A DNA stretch of 55,073 bases, taken from JAKPCT01 sp029553165 (GTDB taxonomy: Bacteria > Bacillota > UBA4882 > UBA8346). The DNA is taken from NCBI GenBank assembly GCA_035359995.1, contig DAORZT010000011.1, positions 1 to 55,073 on the forward strand. Reading direction: 5' to 3'. Position 1 is the stretch's first letter; each line of letters opens with the position of its first letter. Below are positions 46,360 through 55,073 of the stretch, in pieces. The position numbers and the translations under genes are program-made. The notes below the pieces were generated by a model that did not search any database, was not told where the DNA came from, and was given only the letters and a program-made list of their open reading frames with translations.

Positions 46360-46845
46360 ATGAAGAATAAAAAAATGAATAATTGTTTTGGGTTTACAAT
46401 GGTTGAGGTTTTAATAGTAATTTTAATTTTAGGAATAACTTCTGCAATTGGTGTCCTGAATATAACTGGAATGACAGCAAATTACATTGAAGATACAGCA
46501 AGAGAGAAATTAGTTCAACAGTTGCGTTATGCTAAAACAGAAGCAATTGCACGTAACACAACCATAAGATTGGTTAGATTTGATGGCGCAGTAAATGCAT
46601 ATCGAATTGTTGATGAAAGTGGAGCAGAATTAGATGATACCACTAGCAGACCATTTAAACTAGATGACCGGCAAGAGGTTACAGTTAAATTTGATGGGTT
46701 AAATAATAATGAAGTAGTTTTTGATAGCAGGGGTATGATAACCAATATAACAAATGGAACTACTGCGAATATAATAATAAGTAGAAATGGTGGTAGAACA
46801 AGGACTATTAGATTATATGCTACAGGATTCATCGAAGAATTATAA
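46360..46845 (+). CDS. Minor pilin, GspH/FimT type
   Basis: Prepilin leader ending G before FTMVEVLIVILILG, then the GspH/FimT pattern (LVQQLRYAKTEAIARNTTIRL). 161 residues. ATG 46360 follows TAGAGGTGATC; an upstream in-frame ATG inside pilD has no pilin leader. Confidence 0.87.
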   Translation: MKNKKMNNCFGFTMVEVLIVILILGITSAIGVLNITGMTANYIEDTAREKLVQQLRYAKTEAIARNTTIRLVRFDGAVNAYRIVDESGAELDDTTSRPFKLDDRQEVTVKFDGLNNNEVVFDSRGMITNITNGTTANIIISRNGGRTRTIRLYATGFIEEL

Positions 46846-46895
46846 ATAACTAATTATGTAATTATTTAATTAATTGAATGTCTGGGGTGATATAT

Positions 46896-47357
46896 TTGAA
46901 AAGAGAAGCGGGATTTACTTTAGTTGAGATACTTGTTGCAATGGTTTTGTTGACATTTGTTTTAATGGGTTCTTTTTTGCTCGCCTTAAACTATCGGGGC
47001 TTGCTTATTGCTGCTGAAACAAGAACAGCAGCAATAAACTTTGCAGAAAATATTTTGGAAGATTATCGTCATAGAGCATTCAATAATATTGTTGATCAAC
47101 CAACCCAGTCAATTAATAGCATTACACGTAATGTTGGTGGAAGAAATATTCGGGTAAGCTATAGTTTTTCAGTTGCTGTTGCTAATTTTCAACATGTTAT
47201 AAATCAAGATGGTAGTGTAACTATAACTAAGACCAATAATGCAGCGGCTACTACTCTCAGAAGAGTAACAGTGACAGTTAATTATAATGTAGCTGATGCA
47301 CGTAGGATTAGAAACGATAATTCGGTTCAGCTATTTGCATTAATTCCACGAAATTAG
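46896..47357 (+). CDS. Minor pilin, PilV/GspI type
   Basis: Leader MKREAG before FTLVEILVAMVLL. 153 residues, head typical of PilV-like proteins. TTG 46896 is chosen for GGGGTGAT upstream and because it gives the usual short leader. Confidence 0.83.
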   Translation: MKREAGFTLVEILVAMVLLTFVLMGSFLLALNYRGLLIAAETRTAAINFAENILEDYRHRAFNNIVDQPTQSINSITRNVGGRNIRVSYSFSVAVANFQHVINQDGSVTITKTNNAAATTLRRVTVTVNYNVADARRIRNDNSVQLFALIPRN

Positions 47358-47407
47358 TAAAAAGTTATTATCACCATAACTTATCTGATAATAAGGGTGT
47401 GATTAAT

Positions 47408-47878
47408 ATGAAAAATAAAAATGAGCGAGGTTTTACTTTAGTTGAAGTCCTAATTTCTATAATCATTTGTTCTATGATTGCGGCAGGAATTATGGGTGTT
47501 TCACGATTAAATCAGGAATTGTATCGCGAACATCAATCGTCTGTACATACGCAACAATCTGTTTATTTTGCAATGGATTTTTTGGTAAGGGAATTGCGTG
47601 AAGCGAGAAATGTCACAACTGCTAGCAATACCGTTCTCGAATTTGTTAATAATAACAATGTAACGGTGAGTTATCGAGTAAATGATAACAGATTAGAACG
47701 AAGCGAAGGAGGAGGTGGATTTGCAGTGGTTGCAGATAATATAGTTGCAAATAGAGGAGGTACTAATAGGTTTACTTTCGATGATACCACTTTTTTGGTA
47801 ACAATAATTTTGACAAGTAGGTTCAATGAGCGAGAGGCAATTTTAGAGAATAGAGTAAGGTTAAGAAATGCAAACTAA
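47408..47878 (+). CDS. Minor pilin, PilW/GspJ type
   Basis: Leader MKNKNERG before FTLVEVLISIIIC, then MDFLVRELREARNVT, typical of PilW/GspJ. 156 residues. ATG 47408 follows AAGGGTGTG. Confidence 0.83.
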   Translation: MKNKNERGFTLVEVLISIIICSMIAAGIMGVSRLNQELYREHQSSVHTQQSVYFAMDFLVRELREARNVTTASNTVLEFVNNNNVTVSYRVNDNRLERSEGGGGFAVVADNIVANRGGTNRFTFDDTTFLVTIILTSRFNEREAILENRVRLRNAN

Positions 47879-47948
47879 GTTTAAAAAATAAAAATTTGTT
47901 GTGAGAATAAAATTATACAGTGGGTAATATTTGGAGGTGTGATTGAAT

Positions 47949-49313
47949 ATGAATATTAATATTAAAGAACAAAAGGGCATGGCACTAATGCTGGTTTTAA
48001 TAGGTGTAATTATGGTTAGTGCTACAGCCATTGCAATTTTTGCCGGAGTAAAAACTCAAGGAAATACCACTGTTACAATGGTTAATTCAAAAGAAGCGTT
48101 AGTCCGGGCCGAAGACGGATTAAGGATGATGATGGCGGCAGTTAATGCCGACCCTGCAAATGGTATTAATATATTGAGAAGAGGTATTAACATACCTGCT
48201 GATCATCCCCATTCAAATGGATGGCAAATAGTTGTAAGCTATAATGATGCTAATAATGTTTTAAGCTCAACAGCAACTCAAGGACGTTTTTCAAAAACGG
48301 TTGCAATCAATGTTAATACGATAAGTATTTCTACAGATGACAGAGTTCCTGGGCCAGGAGCAGCAGTTACAAATGAAGTCTTTGCCAATGGTAGATTAGT
48401 AACCCAATCGGGACTGGCAGGAAATAGAACTGATGATGCATTTAAATGGATGGGTGATTATACTAACTTTCATGCTAATGGCGAAGTAGATATGTCAGGA
48501 GTGCATGATAATTTTAAACATGTAAATATCAAATCTGCAGCTCGTGATAGTTTTGGTAATCCAGTTGAGATTGATTTTACCGGTGCCGGTAATGCTGTAG
48601 ATAATGGAGAAGTAAATCTTCAACCTGGAGTAGCTAAAATTGATTTTCCACAAGTAGATTGGAGTAAATTAAAAACTGATAAAAATCCAGTTGAAGTGAC
48701 TGGAAAAGATGAAGCCGAATTAGTTGAAAATTTAAAAACGAAAATAAATAGTATGCAAGATACTGGAGGATGGATTTGGGTAAATGTTCCAGACGGTATG
48801 GATGTAGTAAATATTGATTGTTATAATTATAACATTGATTTAAAATCGCAACCGTTAAATATTGTTTTTTACAATGATAATAATAATTTTAAAGTTAAAT
48901 TTTATGAAAGTAAAGGTAATGGTAGTAACTTTAATGGAGGTAGCACAGCTGGTTTGAATATTCTTTCGCATAATGGACAGTTGGAATTTGATAAAATTCA
49001 TTTTAATAACCCTAAAGGGGTGCTGTATTCTGATTATGAAAGTAAAGGCAGTGATGATTGGGGAATAAAAATTTCCCGGCATCAAAATACAAATATGAAG
49101 TCTGGTGGAATACTGTCAAACGGGCATGTTTATTTAGATAATGTTAATTTTGAACGGACTCCTGTTTATCAGCATGATTCATCCTCACCATACCAAGGAA
49201 ATAATTTTGACTTTATAGCAGGTTATATGTATATAAAGGTCCCTGGTAAAGCTGATAAAACTATTATTAATGTGAATAACACCTTTAACAATTGGCGTGA
49301 AATAAATAATTAG
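47949..49313 (+). CDS. Large PilX-like pilus protein with extended Asn-rich C-domain
   Basis: 454 residues. The N-terminus MNINIKEQKG then MALMLVLIGVIMV resembles PilX, which lacks the usual F and Glu5. Residues 30-130 form the pilin-like head; 150-454 are an Asn/Asp/Gly-rich repetitive-looking domain, probably beta-helical (HFNNPKGVLYS, GGILSNGHVYLDNVNFERT). It may act as a pilus-tip adhesin or core minor pilin in the absence of a PilY1 gene. ATG 47949 with GGAGGTG. Confidence 0.8.
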   Translation: MNINIKEQKGMALMLVLIGVIMVSATAIAIFAGVKTQGNTTVTMVNSKEALVRAEDGLRMMMAAVNADPANGINILRRGINIPADHPHSNGWQIVVSYNDANNVLSSTATQGRFSKTVAINVNTISISTDDRVPGPGAAVTNEVFANGRLVTQSGLAGNRTDDAFKWMGDYTNFHANGEVDMSGVHDNFKHVNIKSAARDSFGNPVEIDFTGAGNAVDNGEVNLQPGVAKIDFPQVDWSKLKTDKNPVEVTGKDEAELVENLKTKINSMQDTGGWIWVNVPDGMDVVNIDCYNYNIDLKSQPLNIVFYNDNNNFKVKFYESKGNGSNFNGGSTAGLNILSHNGQLEFDKIHFNNPKGVLYSDYESKGSDDWGIKISRHQNTNMKSGGILSNGHVYLDNVNFERTPVYQHDSSSPYQGNNFDFIAGYMYIKVPGKADKTIINVNNTFNNWREINN

Positions 49314-49365
49314 TGATTAAATATATTACTATAACCAAGTCTTAATATCATATGGAGGAGATACG

Positions 49366-50427
49366 ATGGCGAAAAATACCGGTATCGGCTTGGATATTGG
49401 TACCAGTTCGGTCAAGATGGTTGAACTGATGCGTAATGGTACCAAAATTAAAGTCAATAGTTTTGGCAGTATGCCCTTAACACCTGGATCACTTAATGGT
49501 GGTGTAGTAACCAACATTCAGGGTGTTGCTTCAGTAATTAAGAGTTTGTATCAAAGTACTAAAATAACGCAAAAAAATGCTGTAGTAGCTATTGCAGGGC
49601 AAACAGTGATTGTGCGCCATATTAAAATGCCTCAAATGTCTAAAGATGAGTTGGCTAATGCTATCAAATGGGAAGCGGAGCGATATATTCCATTTGCAAT
49701 TGATGAAGTTAATATGGATTTTGCAATTATTGAAGAAGATTATGAACAAAAAGAAATAGAAGTAATGTTGGTTTGCGCACATAATGATATTATTTATAGT
49801 CATATTCATACTCTTGAAGAAGCAACTGTTCAACCTGTAGCTATGGATATACAGCCATTTGCTTTAATGCGGACATTAGGAATGGAGAAAAAGAATGTGC
49901 CTGGTAGTATTGCAATATTAGATATTGGGGCTGGTACTTCGGATCTGACAATCATTAAAGATGGCATCCCGAGATTTACCAGAATCATTCCGATTGCTGG
50001 CAGCAATATGACCAATAATGTTCGAAATCAGCTAAATATAAGTGAGCTAGAGGCTGAAAATTATAAAATACGTTATGGTGATGCATTATATAATTTTGAT
50101 TCTAATCCTGAAGATAATGCTTATAAAACAAATTATGCGTTACAGACAAGCCTAAAAGAACTAGTGCTTGAACTACGTCGTTCGTTTGATTATTATCGCT
50201 TACAACAGAGAAATGAAGAGATTAAACAGCTTATTATTGCAGGCGGTGGATCTAAACTTAAGAATTTGGTATCATTTTTTAATAATGAATTAGAGATATC
50301 TGTAAATCAAGTAGCTGATTGTAGTGAGCTTGAGTGCCCTGAAAAATTAGCTAGTGAATTTTATCAATTGTTTCCAGTGTTAACTGTGGCAGTAGGATTA
50401 GCCTTAAGGGAGGTTGTTGACGCATGA
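49366..50427 (+). CDS. pilM: Type IV pilus assembly ATP-binding protein
   Basis: Actin-like cytoplasmic protein of the alignment complex. N-terminal GIGLDIGTSSVKMVEL, IKWEAERYIPF and the second phosphate loop LDIGAGTSDLTI. 353 residues. Ends in ATGA overlap with pilN. Confidence 0.94.
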   Translation: MAKNTGIGLDIGTSSVKMVELMRNGTKIKVNSFGSMPLTPGSLNGGVVTNIQGVASVIKSLYQSTKITQKNAVVAIAGQTVIVRHIKMPQMSKDELANAIKWEAERYIPFAIDEVNMDFAIIEEDYEQKEIEVMLVCAHNDIIYSHIHTLEEATVQPVAMDIQPFALMRTLGMEKKNVPGSIAILDIGAGTSDLTIIKDGIPRFTRIIPIAGSNMTNNVRNQLNISELEAENYKIRYGDALYNFDSNPEDNAYKTNYALQTSLKELVLELRRSFDYYRLQQRNEEIKQLIIAGGGSKLKNLVSFFNNELEISVNQVADCSELECPEKLASEFYQLFPVLTVAVGLALREVVDA

Positions 50428-50981
50428 GAATAAATTTACTTCCGTTAGAATATCGTCCTCAACCGTTGATCAATCCAATGCGATTGGTGATGATGATAAT
50501 AGGTAGTTGTTTATTTTTCATTACAATATTAGTATCATTATTTTATTATTTAAATATTCAAAATAGTAAAGTGCTGTTAGATGGAGTTAATAAAGAATTA
50601 GAAATTTTAAGGCCTTCAGAAGAAAAATTAAATAGAGTTGAACAATTAGCTTCGAGAATTGACAAAAATAAGAATGAAATTGAGCAGATCAAAAATAATT
50701 ATCAGAATTATGTTGACAATATTAGTAATGTAGTTGTTTCGCTCCCGGAGCAACTATGGTTAAGAAAATTTGAGTTAAATAATAATGGAAAAATTAGCAT
50801 AGAAGGTTCTACTTTAGATTTTGTTATTGTTGGACATTTCTTGAATAGATTGGAAGAAAATGATTTGTTTAACAAGGTCAAATTAAACCGTATCGAAGAA
50901 ACTAGAGCTGGTGAAGAAAATAATAAAATGGTTTACTATAATTATAGTATTGAGCTTGGAATAGGAGGTGTGAAGGAATAA
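50424..50981 (+). CDS. pilN: Type IV pilus assembly protein PilN
   Basis: The short cytoplasmic N-terminus RINLLPLEYRP binds PilM in this family; one membrane helix (about 20-45), coiled coil, then a small periplasmic fold. 185 residues. Overlaps pilM and pilO by one codon each way. Confidence 0.9.
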   Translation: MRINLLPLEYRPQPLINPMRLVMMIIGSCLFFITILVSLFYYLNIQNSKVLLDGVNKELEILRPSEEKLNRVEQLASRIDKNKNEIEQIKNNYQNYVDNISNVVVSLPEQLWLRKFELNNNGKISIEGSTLDFVIVGHFLNRLEENDLFNKVKLNRIEETRAGEENNKMVYYNYSIELGIGGVKE

Positions 50982-51565
50982 TGCAATCAAATAAAAAGCT
51001 TAATATGATAATTGTTATTGTAATATTTGTAGTTTTTATTATTGGAGGCTCGTATTTAGCTTATTATTTATATAACGAAAACAACAAAATCAATCAAGAT
51101 TTAAATGCAAAACAAGCTCGAATAGAGTTAATTAGAAAAAAGTTAGAACAATTTGATGATTTGGATGCTGAATTAGAAAGGTTACAAACAGAAGAACAGC
51201 AATTGGTTAATTATGTACCTGATCGTGAGGGACAGGCGCAATTTGTAAAAAATATTGAGAGTATTGCTGATTCTTGTAAAGTGAAGATTAATCGATGTAA
51301 TAATGAAGGATTAAGTCCATTGGAAAGACTTCCGGAATATGTTGCGAATAAATGGTCGATTACATTAACAGGAGATTATTTTAGGATTATTGAGTTTATT
51401 AATCAATTGCCAACAACTTCACAAATAATAATGATTTCCAGTATTTCATTTAATGAAATTAGTGATAAAATTAATCAAGATATCGAAGTTAAAATATTAC
51501 TAGATCTGATTGCGAAGTCTACTGAAAAGAATGTTAAATCTTCTGAAAAGAAGGTGAAATCATGA
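50981..51565 (+). CDS. pilO: Type IV pilus assembly protein PilO
   Basis: One membrane helix (about 8-29), coiled coil (30-75), and a ferredoxin-like periplasmic domain. The Lys/Ser-rich end (KSTEKNVKSSEKKVKS) is a short repeat. TAATG overlap with pilN. Weak sequence conservation, so assigned from topology and order. Confidence 0.83.
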   Translation: MQSNKKLNMIIVIVIFVVFIIGGSYLAYYLYNENNKINQDLNAKQARIELIRKKLEQFDDLDAELERLQTEEQQLVNYVPDREGQAQFVKNIESIADSCKVKINRCNNEGLSPLERLPEYVANKWSITLTGDYFRIIEFINQLPTTSQIIMISSISFNEISDKINQDIEVKILLDLIAKSTEKNVKSSEKKVKS

Positions 51566-52194
51566 GACAACAAACCAATCAAAAAAGTAGTGCAATAAGT
51601 CCAATAACCTTAATAATATTAGGGATTGCATTAATTGCAGTAGTTGTTTTATTATGGCCTCAATCCGGAAAGGATACTATAGTAAACAAACCTAGTACTA
51701 ATGATATACCAAATAATAATACTGTTACAAATGTAGTAACTAATACCGAAGTAAATAGTGATAATGTTCAGAATAATATTACGAATTTAACAAGTAATTC
51801 TTTTGATTCTGAAAAAGAAGTAGTTAATGTTCATAAGAATCCTTTTAAAACTCCATCAATTATTGTAAGTATGTTAGCAAAAAGAAATAGTTCAGGTATG
51901 GGACAGGTGCCTTCACCAGCAATTCCAGTAACTCCGCCAGAGGAACAAAATATATTTAAGGATAAGGAAGATTCTAAAACAGATTATGCATTATCATGGC
52001 GAGGAATAATAGGCACCAAAAATGATCAAGTAGCAATTATTAGAAATAAAGGGAAGACTCATTTCTTACGATTAGGTGATCGTTTAGCAGAAACAAGCTA
52101 TACATTATCGAGAATTGAAAAACAATATATTATACTGCAATCTCCTACAGAACAAATTATCTTGGAGAAATCAAAGGAGGCAAAATTAAGATGA
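51562..52194 (+). CDS. pilP: PilP/GspC-like pilus protein
   Basis: A bitopic protein: helix at about 15-33, a long Asn/Thr-rich linker, then a C-terminal HR-like beta domain (LSWRGIIGTKNDQVAIIRNK, FLRLGDRL). Unlike proteobacterial PilP it has no lipobox and is anchored like GspC. Links PilNO to the secretin. ATGA overlaps on both sides. Confidence 0.78.
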   Translation: MRQQTNQKSSAISPITLIILGIALIAVVVLLWPQSGKDTIVNKPSTNDIPNNNTVTNVVTNTEVNSDNVQNNITNLTSNSFDSEKEVVNVHKNPFKTPSIIVSMLAKRNSSGMGQVPSPAIPVTPPEEQNIFKDKEDSKTDYALSWRGIIGTKNDQVAIIRNKGKTHFLRLGDRLAETSYTLSRIEKQYIILQSPTEQIILEKSKEAKLR

Positions 52195-53909
52195 AAATTA
52201 AAAAGGTTATGCTTGTATGGTTAACAATAATTATGATGCTTGCATTTACATTTCCCGTGATGGCCCAAGATGTAAATACAGAAATTCTATCGGATTTTGA
52301 TGTCTTTGATGCAGAAATTAGAGATGTGTTTAGAAGTTTGGCAGAGATTGGTGACATCAATGTTTTATTTGACCCAACTGTAAAAGGGAATGTAACAATA
52401 AAACTTAAGCATGGTATGAAAATAAAAGAAGCGATTGAATTATTAGCGCAAACATATGGATATTCATATCGATGGATTCCTCAAAGTCGTACAGTTTTAA
52501 TCGGTGACGAGAAAAACTTTGCAAGCTTTGAAACTAAAGAAGTGAGAATTTATAAATTGAATTATGCAAAACCTGATGATGTTGCTAAAGCAATAGAAAC
52601 AGTTGTTGAAAAAAATAAAATTGGGATTGATCAACGTACTAATCAGGTAACTGTTCGTGCTAGTGTATTAGAACACCAAAATATTGCTGATATTATTAAA
52701 CGTTTGGATCGTGAAATGCCACAGATAAATATTGATGCGAGATTATTGGAGTTCTATAGTTCGGATTTGACAAAGTTAGGAATCCATTGGGACACTACAT
52801 ATTCAATAACATCTACCCTTCCAATTAAAAAATTTGATCCATATTTTAAGCTTACTGCTAATGCAAACGAAGCATTTTCTAAAGGTAAATTATTGGCAAA
52901 TCCAAATATTTCAACAACTGACAGTCAAGAAGGTAAAATATTTATTGGTGAAAAAGTTCCTATTGTAACAAGAGATGTAAAAGATGGTGAAGAAACTTAT
53001 AAAATTGAATATATTGAGATTGGAACGATACTAACAATTATACCCAGAATAAATGAGGATAATATCGTTACAGTTTTAGTGAAGGCTGAAGTAAGTACAA
53101 TTACTAGATTTATACCATTAGGCAATGGAGATCAAATTCCGTTAGTCAGTACCAGAGAAGCCAGTTCCGTTATCAGATTAGAAGAAGGGCAAACCTTTGC
53201 ATTATCCGGATTAAAACAAAATTCATCAAAAGATAATACTAATGGTTTGCCATGGTTATCGAAAATACCAATAATAGGACAATTGTTTGGTAATAAAACT
53301 ACTGACGATCAAGATAAAGAATTGGTTATATTCATAACCCCAAGAATCGTTTACAGCGAAAAATACTTAAAAGAAAAAGAAAGACAAGAAGCTGAGGAAG
53401 CTGCCCAAAAAAATGAGGCAAAAAATTTAAATGTTGAACCGAAGTCCGAAGCACCGGCTGTTGCTACAAATAGTGAAGAAGATACTTACACAGAGCCGGC
53501 TATAGCTGACAGTCAATACGATGAGACTGAAGCTCAAGATTTGTTAGGAAACACTGAGCTTGAGGAAGATCAAGGGCAATATACAGTTCAATATACTGTT
53601 AAATCAGGAGATACGCTTAATTCAATTGCTTCTAAATATGGAATCTCAGCAGACATTATCCGGGAAGCTAATGGATTGGATAGCAATGCCAAATTGAGCA
53701 GTGGTCAAGTTCTGACGATTGTTGTTCCTGAAGAACACTTATACCGGGTTAAACCGAAGGATACGCTTTGGAGACTGTCAAAGCGGTATGGTACTACAGT
53801 TAATTCGCTGTTAGAAATCAATAATATGAGTCAAAATACGGTCTTAGAAGTCGATCAAATTTTAGTGCTTCCGGTAGCAGTTAATGCTATTGCTGACAGT
53901 AGTTATTAA
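52191..53909 (+). CDS. pilQ: Type IV pilus secretin with two C-terminal LysM domains
   Basis: Outer-membrane pore for the pilus. Signal peptide (1-25), short N0/STN-like domain (about 30-105), one N1 domain (110-175), secretin core (about 190-400, with ending ELVIFITPRIV), an acidic Glu/Ala linker (405-465) and two LysM domains (about 468-513 and 517-562). No AMIN domain. Secretins normally bind peptidoglycan through N-terminal AMIN or a separate TsaP LysM protein; here LysM is fused at the C-terminus. 572 residues. Its presence implies an outer membrane. Confidence 0.92.
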   Translation: MKIKKVMLVWLTIIMMLAFTFPVMAQDVNTEILSDFDVFDAEIRDVFRSLAEIGDINVLFDPTVKGNVTIKLKHGMKIKEAIELLAQTYGYSYRWIPQSRTVLIGDEKNFASFETKEVRIYKLNYAKPDDVAKAIETVVEKNKIGIDQRTNQVTVRASVLEHQNIADIIKRLDREMPQINIDARLLEFYSSDLTKLGIHWDTTYSITSTLPIKKFDPYFKLTANANEAFSKGKLLANPNISTTDSQEGKIFIGEKVPIVTRDVKDGEETYKIEYIEIGTILTIIPRINEDNIVTVLVKAEVSTITRFIPLGNGDQIPLVSTREASSVIRLEEGQTFALSGLKQNSSKDNTNGLPWLSKIPIIGQLFGNKTTDDQDKELVIFITPRIVYSEKYLKEKERQEAEEAAQKNEAKNLNVEPKSEAPAVATNSEEDTYTEPAIADSQYDETEAQDLLGNTELEEDQGQYTVQYTVKSGDTLNSIASKYGISADIIREANGLDSNAKLSSGQVLTIVVPEEHLYRVKPKDTLWRLSKRYGTTVNSLLEINNMSQNTVLEVDQILVLPVAVNAIADSSY

Positions 53910-53927
53910 TCCAAAGTAAATTATATG

Positions 53928-53963
53928 AAGGGATTCATGGTTAATTACCATGAATCCCTTTTT
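53928..53963 (+). terminator. Intrinsic terminator of the pilus operon
   Basis: A 13-bp stem AAGGGATTCATGG / CCATGAATCCCTT, 7-base loop, T-rich tail; A-rich reverse flank suggests it could also serve the convergent lipoprotein gene. Confidence 0.92.
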
Positions 53964-53972
53964 CTTTGCCAT

Positions 53973-54422
53973 TTATCTTTTTGGATCGATGCTATGTACC
54001 GCTTCCCGTAAGCTACGGATATTATTTAAAGCTTGCTTGCGATTGCGTGCTTTAACATTGGCTTGTAGTTTGCTGTAGATTATATTGAATTTTGAAATTT
54101 CCTTCAATGTTTGCCCATTAGGACTTTTTGGCCGATAGCGAGCCATATCGGCGCCTAAGCGATTGGTCTCTTGGTTAGCTTTATTCCAATTGCCTACTTT
54201 GATTGCCTTCTCAGTTTGATTTACCCGTTCTAAAAATTCAGCTTTGGATATGCTTTTTAATCCGCGGATTTCTTTGGTTGGGGGTTGCTGTGTCTGCTTC
54301 TTGGGAGCTGGTTGTGGTCTAACCGGAGCAGGTCTGGTGCGTTCCTGAAACATATTACATCCGACCAACAAAAGCGATAACGATAAAAGAGCTGTGATCA
54401 AAAACCATTTAATTGATTTCAT
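53973..54422 (-). CDS. Small lipoprotein of unknown function
   Basis: 149 residues. Lipobox LLVGC (Cys22) after a basic/hydrophobic leader, then a Pro/Gln-rich linker (30-50) and an alpha-helical domain rich in Lys, Asn and Arg. GGAGGTGG precedes the ATG. TTGACT (54490-54485) and TTAAAG (54467-54462) on the minus strand form a weak promoter. It shows that this organism does use lipoprotein signals, so their absence from the binding proteins is meaningful. No family recognised. Confidence 0.8.
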   Translation of the reverse strand: MKSIKWFLITALLSLSLLLVGCNMFQERTRPAPVRPQPAPKKQTQQPPTKEIRGLKSISKAEFLERVNQTEKAIKVGNWNKANQETNRLGADMARYRPKSPNGQTLKEISKFNIIYSKLQANVKARNRKQALNNIRSLREAVHSIDPKR

Positions 54423-54628
54423 AATTTAGTTCCACCTCCGTTTTTTTATTAGATTCCCACTCTTTAAAATAAAATAGTCTAGATAGTCAAAATATTTTAA
54501 TGGAAAGAATGGAAAAAGAAACAAATATCTATAAAAAGTGCTATTAAAATAGGGATCTGTAATAAAATTAGGAATAAAATAAGTTAATAAATTGTATTAG
54601 GGTAGTAGATTATGCTGGAGGGAGAATT

Positions 54629-55066
54629 ATGAGCATTAACTCTCAAAAATATAAAATATCTCCCTTATTGTTAAATGAGGAAATTACGAAGAATCCACAA
54701 AAAGTAAATCGTTTGCTGCTTGAAATCAGTCCGCATTACCATGATAAACTAGAGCAAGTCTTAAGCAAATATCGTGGAAAAATTATTAGAGAATTAACAA
54801 TAATCCCATCAGTAGTTGTAGAAGTACCCAATGAAGCTATTAATGAACTGATTAATCTTTACTTTATTAAAAAAATATGGGGAGATGTTACGACCAAGGC
54901 ATTATTGGATGTTGCAGTACCAACAGTTGGTGGAGATTTGGCTTATCAAAAAGAAATAAAAGGGTCGGGGATAGTAGTTGGGATAATCGATACCGGAATT
55001 TATCCCCATGATGACCTGACTGTCAACGCCGGGCTATTTTTGACCGAATCGCCGGTTAAAAATTGA
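54629..55066 (+). CDS. N-terminal part of a subtilisin-like (S8) protease, ending in a stop
   Basis: An inhibitor-I9-like propeptide region (1-95) leads to KGSGIVVGIIDTGIYPHDDLT, the S8 block with the catalytic Asp. A TGA at 55064 ends the frame about 15 residues later, before the His and Ser blocks. Either the gene is a pseudogene or a frameshift lies between 55020 and 55066 and the protease continues past the window; another frame (DRIAG) contains S8-like residues. No signal peptide, as in intracellular AprX-type enzymes. GGAGGGA precedes the ATG. Confidence 0.7.
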   Translation: MSINSQKYKISPLLLNEEITKNPQKVNRLLLEISPHYHDKLEQVLSKYRGKIIRELTIIPSVVVEVPNEAINELINLYFIKKIWGDVTTKALLDVAVPTVGGDLAYQKEIKGSGIVVGIIDTGIYPHDDLTVNAGLFLTESPVKN

Positions 55067-55073
55067 CCCAATC

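Noticed and set aside
41122..53909. Type II secretion system instead of type IV pilus
   Set aside because: PilT with its AIRxLIREGKTHQI motif and the pilM-N-O-P-Q order are pilus hallmarks; no gspL/gspM/gspK set is present.
1..55073. CRISPR array, tRNA or rRNA genes, prophage, replication origin
   Set aside because: No regularly spaced repeats, no cloverleaf or rRNA sequence, no phage structural genes and no DnaA-box cluster noticed on reading; small features could still be missed without a search tool.

Overview
This is a low-GC bacterial chromosome segment that looks like a deep-branching Bacillota with a two-membrane envelope. Bacillus-like traits are strong GGAGG-type ribosome sites, many TTG and GTG starts, an ftsEX/ctp cluster and a DinR-type SOS box. 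Diderm traits are a complete type IV pilus operon ending in an outer-membrane secretin, solute-binding proteins and a UshA-type nucleotidase with cleavable signals but no lipobox, and a YibQ-type deacetylase. A Limnochordia- or Hydrogenispora-like lineage fits, but this is inference; no rRNA or tRNA lies in the window.

Layout. 1-2.4 kb (minus): an HTH-methyltransferase fusion, leuC and leuD in one overlapping operon. 2.7-8.4 kb: ftsE, ftsX, an M23 hydrolase, a C-terminal processing protease and a YibQ-like deacetylase, a septal cell-wall splitting module closed by a terminator. 8.7-16.9 kb: SOS-boxed uvrB-uvrA, a convergent membrane diguanylate cyclase, then uvrC behind a Fur-like box. 16.9-20.55 kb: a gene graveyard with a decayed IS21 istA, an unknown exported protein, a beta-propeller pseudogene and a second broken gene. 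20.57-23 kb (minus): an uncharacterised protein with an ID...EIQT motif and a 5'-nucleotidase. 23.2-30.9 kb: a LacI regulator with its own palindromic operator, a sugar ABC importer (no ATPase) and two cytoplasmic GH43 enzymes, a xylo-oligosaccharide uptake and hydrolysis locus. 31-32.7 kb: a chemoreceptor. 32.9-38.5 kb: a full-length CarB-like protein that has lost metal-binding residues in both ATP-grasp halves, run together with a NitT/TauT-type ABC importer. 38.8-40.7 kb: asnB. 40.75-41.06 kb: a perfect 154-bp tandem duplication, each copy carrying a consensus promoter and an intrinsic terminator. 41.1-53.9 kb: pilB-pilT-pilC-pilA-pilD, four minor pilin-like genes, then pilM-N-O-P-Q. 54-55 kb: a small lipoprotein (minus) and the start of a subtilisin-like protease that hits a stop near the window end.

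The items most likely to be new are the CarB-like pseudoenzyme/transporter operon, the duplicated promoter-terminator RNA units ahead of the pilus operon, the pilus secretin with two C-terminal LysM domains, and the HTH-methyltransferase fusion with three 10-bp-phased repeats upstream of its promoter.
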